NCBI GenBank assembly: GCA_036393335.1
Contig: DASWHD010000213.1
Coordinates: 1-18,354 of the forward strand
DNA length: 18,354 nt
Reading direction: 5' to 3'
DNA from: DASWHD01 sp036393335
GTDB lineage: Bacteria; CG2-30-53-67; CG2-30-70-394
This document shows positions 16,990 to 18,354 of the stretch, piece after piece. The position numbers were made by a program, and so were the translations under genes. The notes under the pieces were generated by a model that saw nothing but the letters and a program-made list of their open reading frames with translations, ran no database searches and was not told where the DNA came from. Within the stretch, counting starts at the first letter, position 1, and the number at the start of each line of letters is the position of its first letter.

Positions 16990-17134
16990 AGACCGTAGGT
17001 CGCGGGACACGACCTACGGTCTGATGGCGGGTGCGCGCCCGCCATCCACGGGGAGTGAAGCCATCCGGACCTGTGCCGGGTGGCGAGGAGGGCACGTGGC
17101 GTCCCCCTCCATATCAGGGCGGGTACCGCCCGCC
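16990..17134. repeat. Cluster of four GC-rich hairpins downstream of holA
   Basis: Hairpin 1: AGACCGTAGGTCG (16990-17002) with its perfect inverse at 17010-17022. Hairpin 2: GATGGCGGG (17023-17031) with CCCGCCATC (17038-17046). Hairpin 3: GCCATCCGG (17060-17068) with CCGGGTGGC (17076-17084), one G-U pair. Hairpin 4: GGCGGG (17118-17123) with CCCGCC (17129-17134). Hairpin 1 begins 44 bases after the holA stop and may end its transcript, though no T-run follows. The rest of the 510-bp gap (to 17456) has no gene I recognise; it holds the promoter elements of the next gene. Confidence 0.7.
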
Positions 17135-17314
17135 AGGGGCGCGATCTGACTCACCGCGACTCTTTGCGGCCTCACACCGGGCAATCGGGAGAATTGCGCA
17201 TCCGCGCCACGCGCGGACCCTGAGATGCGGCATCGCGCCGCCTGCCGTCAGACGTGACAGAACATCCCACGCACCCCCCGGCAGTCGTCTCGTGTCCCGT
17301 CCTGGCGTGGCACC

Positions 17315-17328
17315 GGTCGGGCCCGACC
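17315..17328. promoter_or_regulatory. 14-bp perfect palindrome, candidate activator site
   Basis: GGTCGGGCCCGACC is a perfect palindrome centred about 108 bases upstream of the predicted sigma54 start near 17430. Enhancer-binding proteins commonly bind dyad sites at this distance. The role is inferred from position and symmetry only. Confidence 0.35.
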
Positions 17329-17403
17329 CGGGGTGCGGCGCCGCAAGGTCATGCCACGACACTCTGAGGCCCACAGAACGATCGGGAATCGGCGGCGGCA
17401 GGC

Positions 17404-17419
17404 TGGCACAGGCGTTGCT
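17404..17419 (+). promoter_or_regulatory. Near-consensus sigma54 (-24/-12) promoter
   Basis: TGGCACAGGCGTTGCT contains the invariant GG and GC with exactly ten bases between them, and matches TGGCAC-N5-TTGCW at every specified position. Transcription would start near 17430, about 27 bases before the response-regulator ATG and just ahead of AAGGAGAG. A sigma54 promoter requires an AAA+ enhancer-binding protein, which is not encoded in the window. Confidence 0.7.
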
Positions 17420-17456
17420 TCACACTAGCAAGGAGAGACGTGAGCCAAGGCCGCCG

Positions 17457-17849
17457 ATGCCCGCCCAACAGCCCCCCCACATCCTCATCATCGAGGACGA
17501 CGAGACGATGCTCGAGCTGATCGAACGATTCCTCCGCCGCCAGCGGTACACGATCGCCGCCGCCGCCAACGCCGCCGCCGCTCTCACCGCCGCCGCCGAG
17601 CACACCCCGAGCCTGGCGATCATCGACTACATGCTGCCGGGGGAGATGAACGGTCTGGAGCTGTTAGCGATGCTGCGCGGCCGCTTCCCTGCCATCCCCA
17701 CGCTCTTCATCTCCGCCTTCGGCAGCCCCGAGCTGTGTCGCACGGCGCGCAACAGCGGCGCGACCGATTGCCTAATCAAGCCGTTCGATATGGCGATCCT
17801 GATGGCACGCGTGGACATCCTGCTCACCCACAACAACCATCACGATTAG
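17457..17849 (+). CDS. Single-domain response regulator (CheY-like receiver)
   Basis: A 130-residue stand-alone receiver domain. Key residues are present: acidic pair D14-D15 in ILIIEDDE, phosphoacceptor D57 in LAIIDYMLPGEMNG, switch Ser86 in LFISAFGS, and Lys108-Pro109 in CLIKPFD. No output domain follows, so it would act by protein contact or in a phosphorelay. Alanine-rich helix two (AAAANAAAALTAAAE) is unusual. The ATG has AAGG six bases upstream, while a stronger AAGGAGAG lies about 20 bases upstream. Its stop codon TAG is formed by the TA and first base of a downstream inverted-repeat element, so the gene may have been longer once. No histidine kinase is adjacent. Confidence 0.88.
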   Translation: MPAQQPPHILIIEDDETMLELIERFLRRQRYTIAAAANAAAALTAAAEHTPSLAIIDYMLPGEMNGLELLAMLRGRFPAIPTLFISAFGSPELCRTARNSGATDCLIKPFDMAILMARVDILLTHNNHHD

Positions 17850-18077
17850 CCCGCATTTTTCACCGGGGATCGCCGCGAGCCCGCGCCAATGGCGGTAGAT
17901 CCTGGCTGGCCCGCGGTAGGAGCCGAATCCCTTTGGCGACCCAGGTCCGCAGGGCCTGTTGCGCGGATCGCCGGTGAAACCGGCTCCTACCCCTGTCGAG
18001 GACTCGGACGAGGACCCGGCCAGGAAATGCGGGTGGTTGCGCGGGCGCAGCAGATACATGGTGAGAAATGCGGGCTA
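17847..18077. mobile_element. MITE-like element with terminal inverted repeats and TA ends
   Basis: TAGCCCGCATTTTTCACC (17847-17864) and GGTGAGAAATGCGGGCTA (18060-18077) are inverted copies matching at 17 of 18 positions. The outermost bases are TA on both sides, consistent with a TA target duplication as in IS630/Tc1-type elements. The 231-bp interior has no transposase. A partial extra copy of the right end (GAAATGCGGG) lies at 18024-18033, and another palindrome lies inside. It fills most of the gap between the response regulator and leuS. Confidence 0.6.
17915..17992. repeat. REP-like inverted repeat inside the MITE-like element
   Basis: GGTAGGAGCCG (17915-17925) is perfectly inverted as CGGCTCCTACC (17981-17991 or so), with further imperfect pairing (TTTGGCGA against TCGCCGG). 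The GTAGGAGC...GCTCCTAC pattern is a common REP type in proteobacteria. Confidence 0.6.
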
Positions 18078-18097
18078 GCGCGCCGCCCGCAACCACC
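18032..18097 (-). terminator. Inverted repeat downstream of leuS, possible terminator stem
   Basis: GGTGGTTGC (18032-18040) and GCAACCACC (18089-18097) are perfect inverted 9-bp arms, extended by GCGGGCGC against GCGCCGCCC. The outer arm starts 12 bases after the leuS stop on the minus strand. The loop is long (about 48 bases) and there is no T-run, so termination is only a possibility. Confidence 0.4.
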
Positions 18098-18109
18098 TGC
18101 AGCGGTCCG

Positions 18110-18354
18110 CTACGCCACCACGTTCACCAGCCGGCCGGGGACGACGATTACCTTGCGCGGCGCCTTGCCGTCGAGCCACTTCTGGACGGCGGGGTCCGCC
18201 AAGGCGAGACTCTCGAGGTCGGCCTGCAGCGCGTCGGCGGCCACGGTGACGCGGCCGCGCACCTTGCCGTTCACCTGCAAGACCAGCTCGATCTCGTCCT
18301 CCTTGGCCAGCGACCGGTCGTAGTCGGGCCACGGAGCAGCATGCAGGGGCGCGC
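18110..18354 (-). CDS. leuS: Leucyl-tRNA synthetase, C-terminal fragment
   Basis: The gene enters from the right edge; 80 residues and the TAG stop (18110-18112) are visible. The sequence contains PWPDYDRSLAKEDEIELVLQ, VNGKVRGRVTVAADA, and the ending PRKVIVVPGRLVNVVA, which is the conserved C-terminal tRNA-binding domain of bacterial LeuRS. The enzyme charges tRNA-Leu in the cytoplasm. In many proteobacteria leuS is followed by lptE and holA in the same direction; here no lptE follows and holA is on the other strand about 1.2 kb away. Confidence 0.95.
   Translation of the reverse strand, partial: APLHAAPWPDYDRSLAKEDEIELVLQVNGKVRGRVTVAADALQADLESLALADPAVQKWLDGKAPRKVIVVPGRLVNVVA

Noticed and set aside
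17309..17324. Second TGGCAC-like sigma54 candidate (TGGCACCGGTCGGGCC)
   Set aside because: It has GG-N10-GC by spacing but lacks the TT of the -12 element, and is far from any start; the 17404 site is much better.
17031..17456. An N-terminal extension of the response regulator of 142 codons
   Set aside because: The extension lies across hairpins and the sigma54 promoter, has no domain, and the receiver fold starts right after ATG 17457.

Overview
The window is GC-rich (my impression is high-60s percent GC, not computed) and reads as the chromosome of a proteobacterium. Twelve contiguous minus-strand genes encode an almost complete type II secretion system (T2SS) in the order gspC-D-E-F-G-H-I-J-K-L-M-N. 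The presence of GspN and the separate HolA and LeuRS types fit a deltaproteobacterial or related deep-branching lineage, but several REP-like palindromes recall gammaproteobacteria. I cannot name the organism.

Layout. Bases 1-145 hold the tail of a HigA-type antitoxin (+). Bases 146-398 are intergenic, with a REP-like palindrome and a hairpin. Bases 399-2186 (-) encode a long-chain acyl-CoA synthetase. Bases 2241-15751 (-) are the gsp operon, with a candidate sigma70 promoter near 15850-15878. Genes from gspH to gspN are tightly packed (many 1-4 base overlaps or gaps of 2-10 bases). The gspD-gspE, gspE-gspF and gspF-gspG gaps are larger, and the last two carry palindromic repeats. Bases 15951-16946 (+) encode the DNA polymerase III delta subunit. 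Bases 17457-17849 (+) encode a stand-alone receiver-domain response regulator preceded by a near-consensus sigma54 promoter. Bases 18110-18354 (-) are the C-terminus of leucyl-tRNA synthetase.

How the genes work together. GspD is the outer-membrane secretin. GspC links it to the inner-membrane platform of GspF, GspL and GspM, and GspE is the cytoplasmic ATPase. GspG is the major pseudopilin and GspH, I, J and K are minor ones. GspN is an accessory protein. No prepilin peptidase (gspO), pilotin (gspS) or gspA/gspB is in the window.

Most interesting structure. A 126-bp palindromic element sits in frame inside the prepilin leaders of both gspH and gspI. A third gap-free 126-bp copy lies in opposite orientation between gspE and gspF. 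A different palindromic segment sits at the same place in gspJ. The response-regulator gene ends exactly in an 18-bp terminal inverted repeat of a 231-bp MITE-like element bounded by TA, so its stop codon is made by the repeat. GspD has an unusual Pro/Ala-rich C-terminal extension with three copies of a short amphipathic motif.
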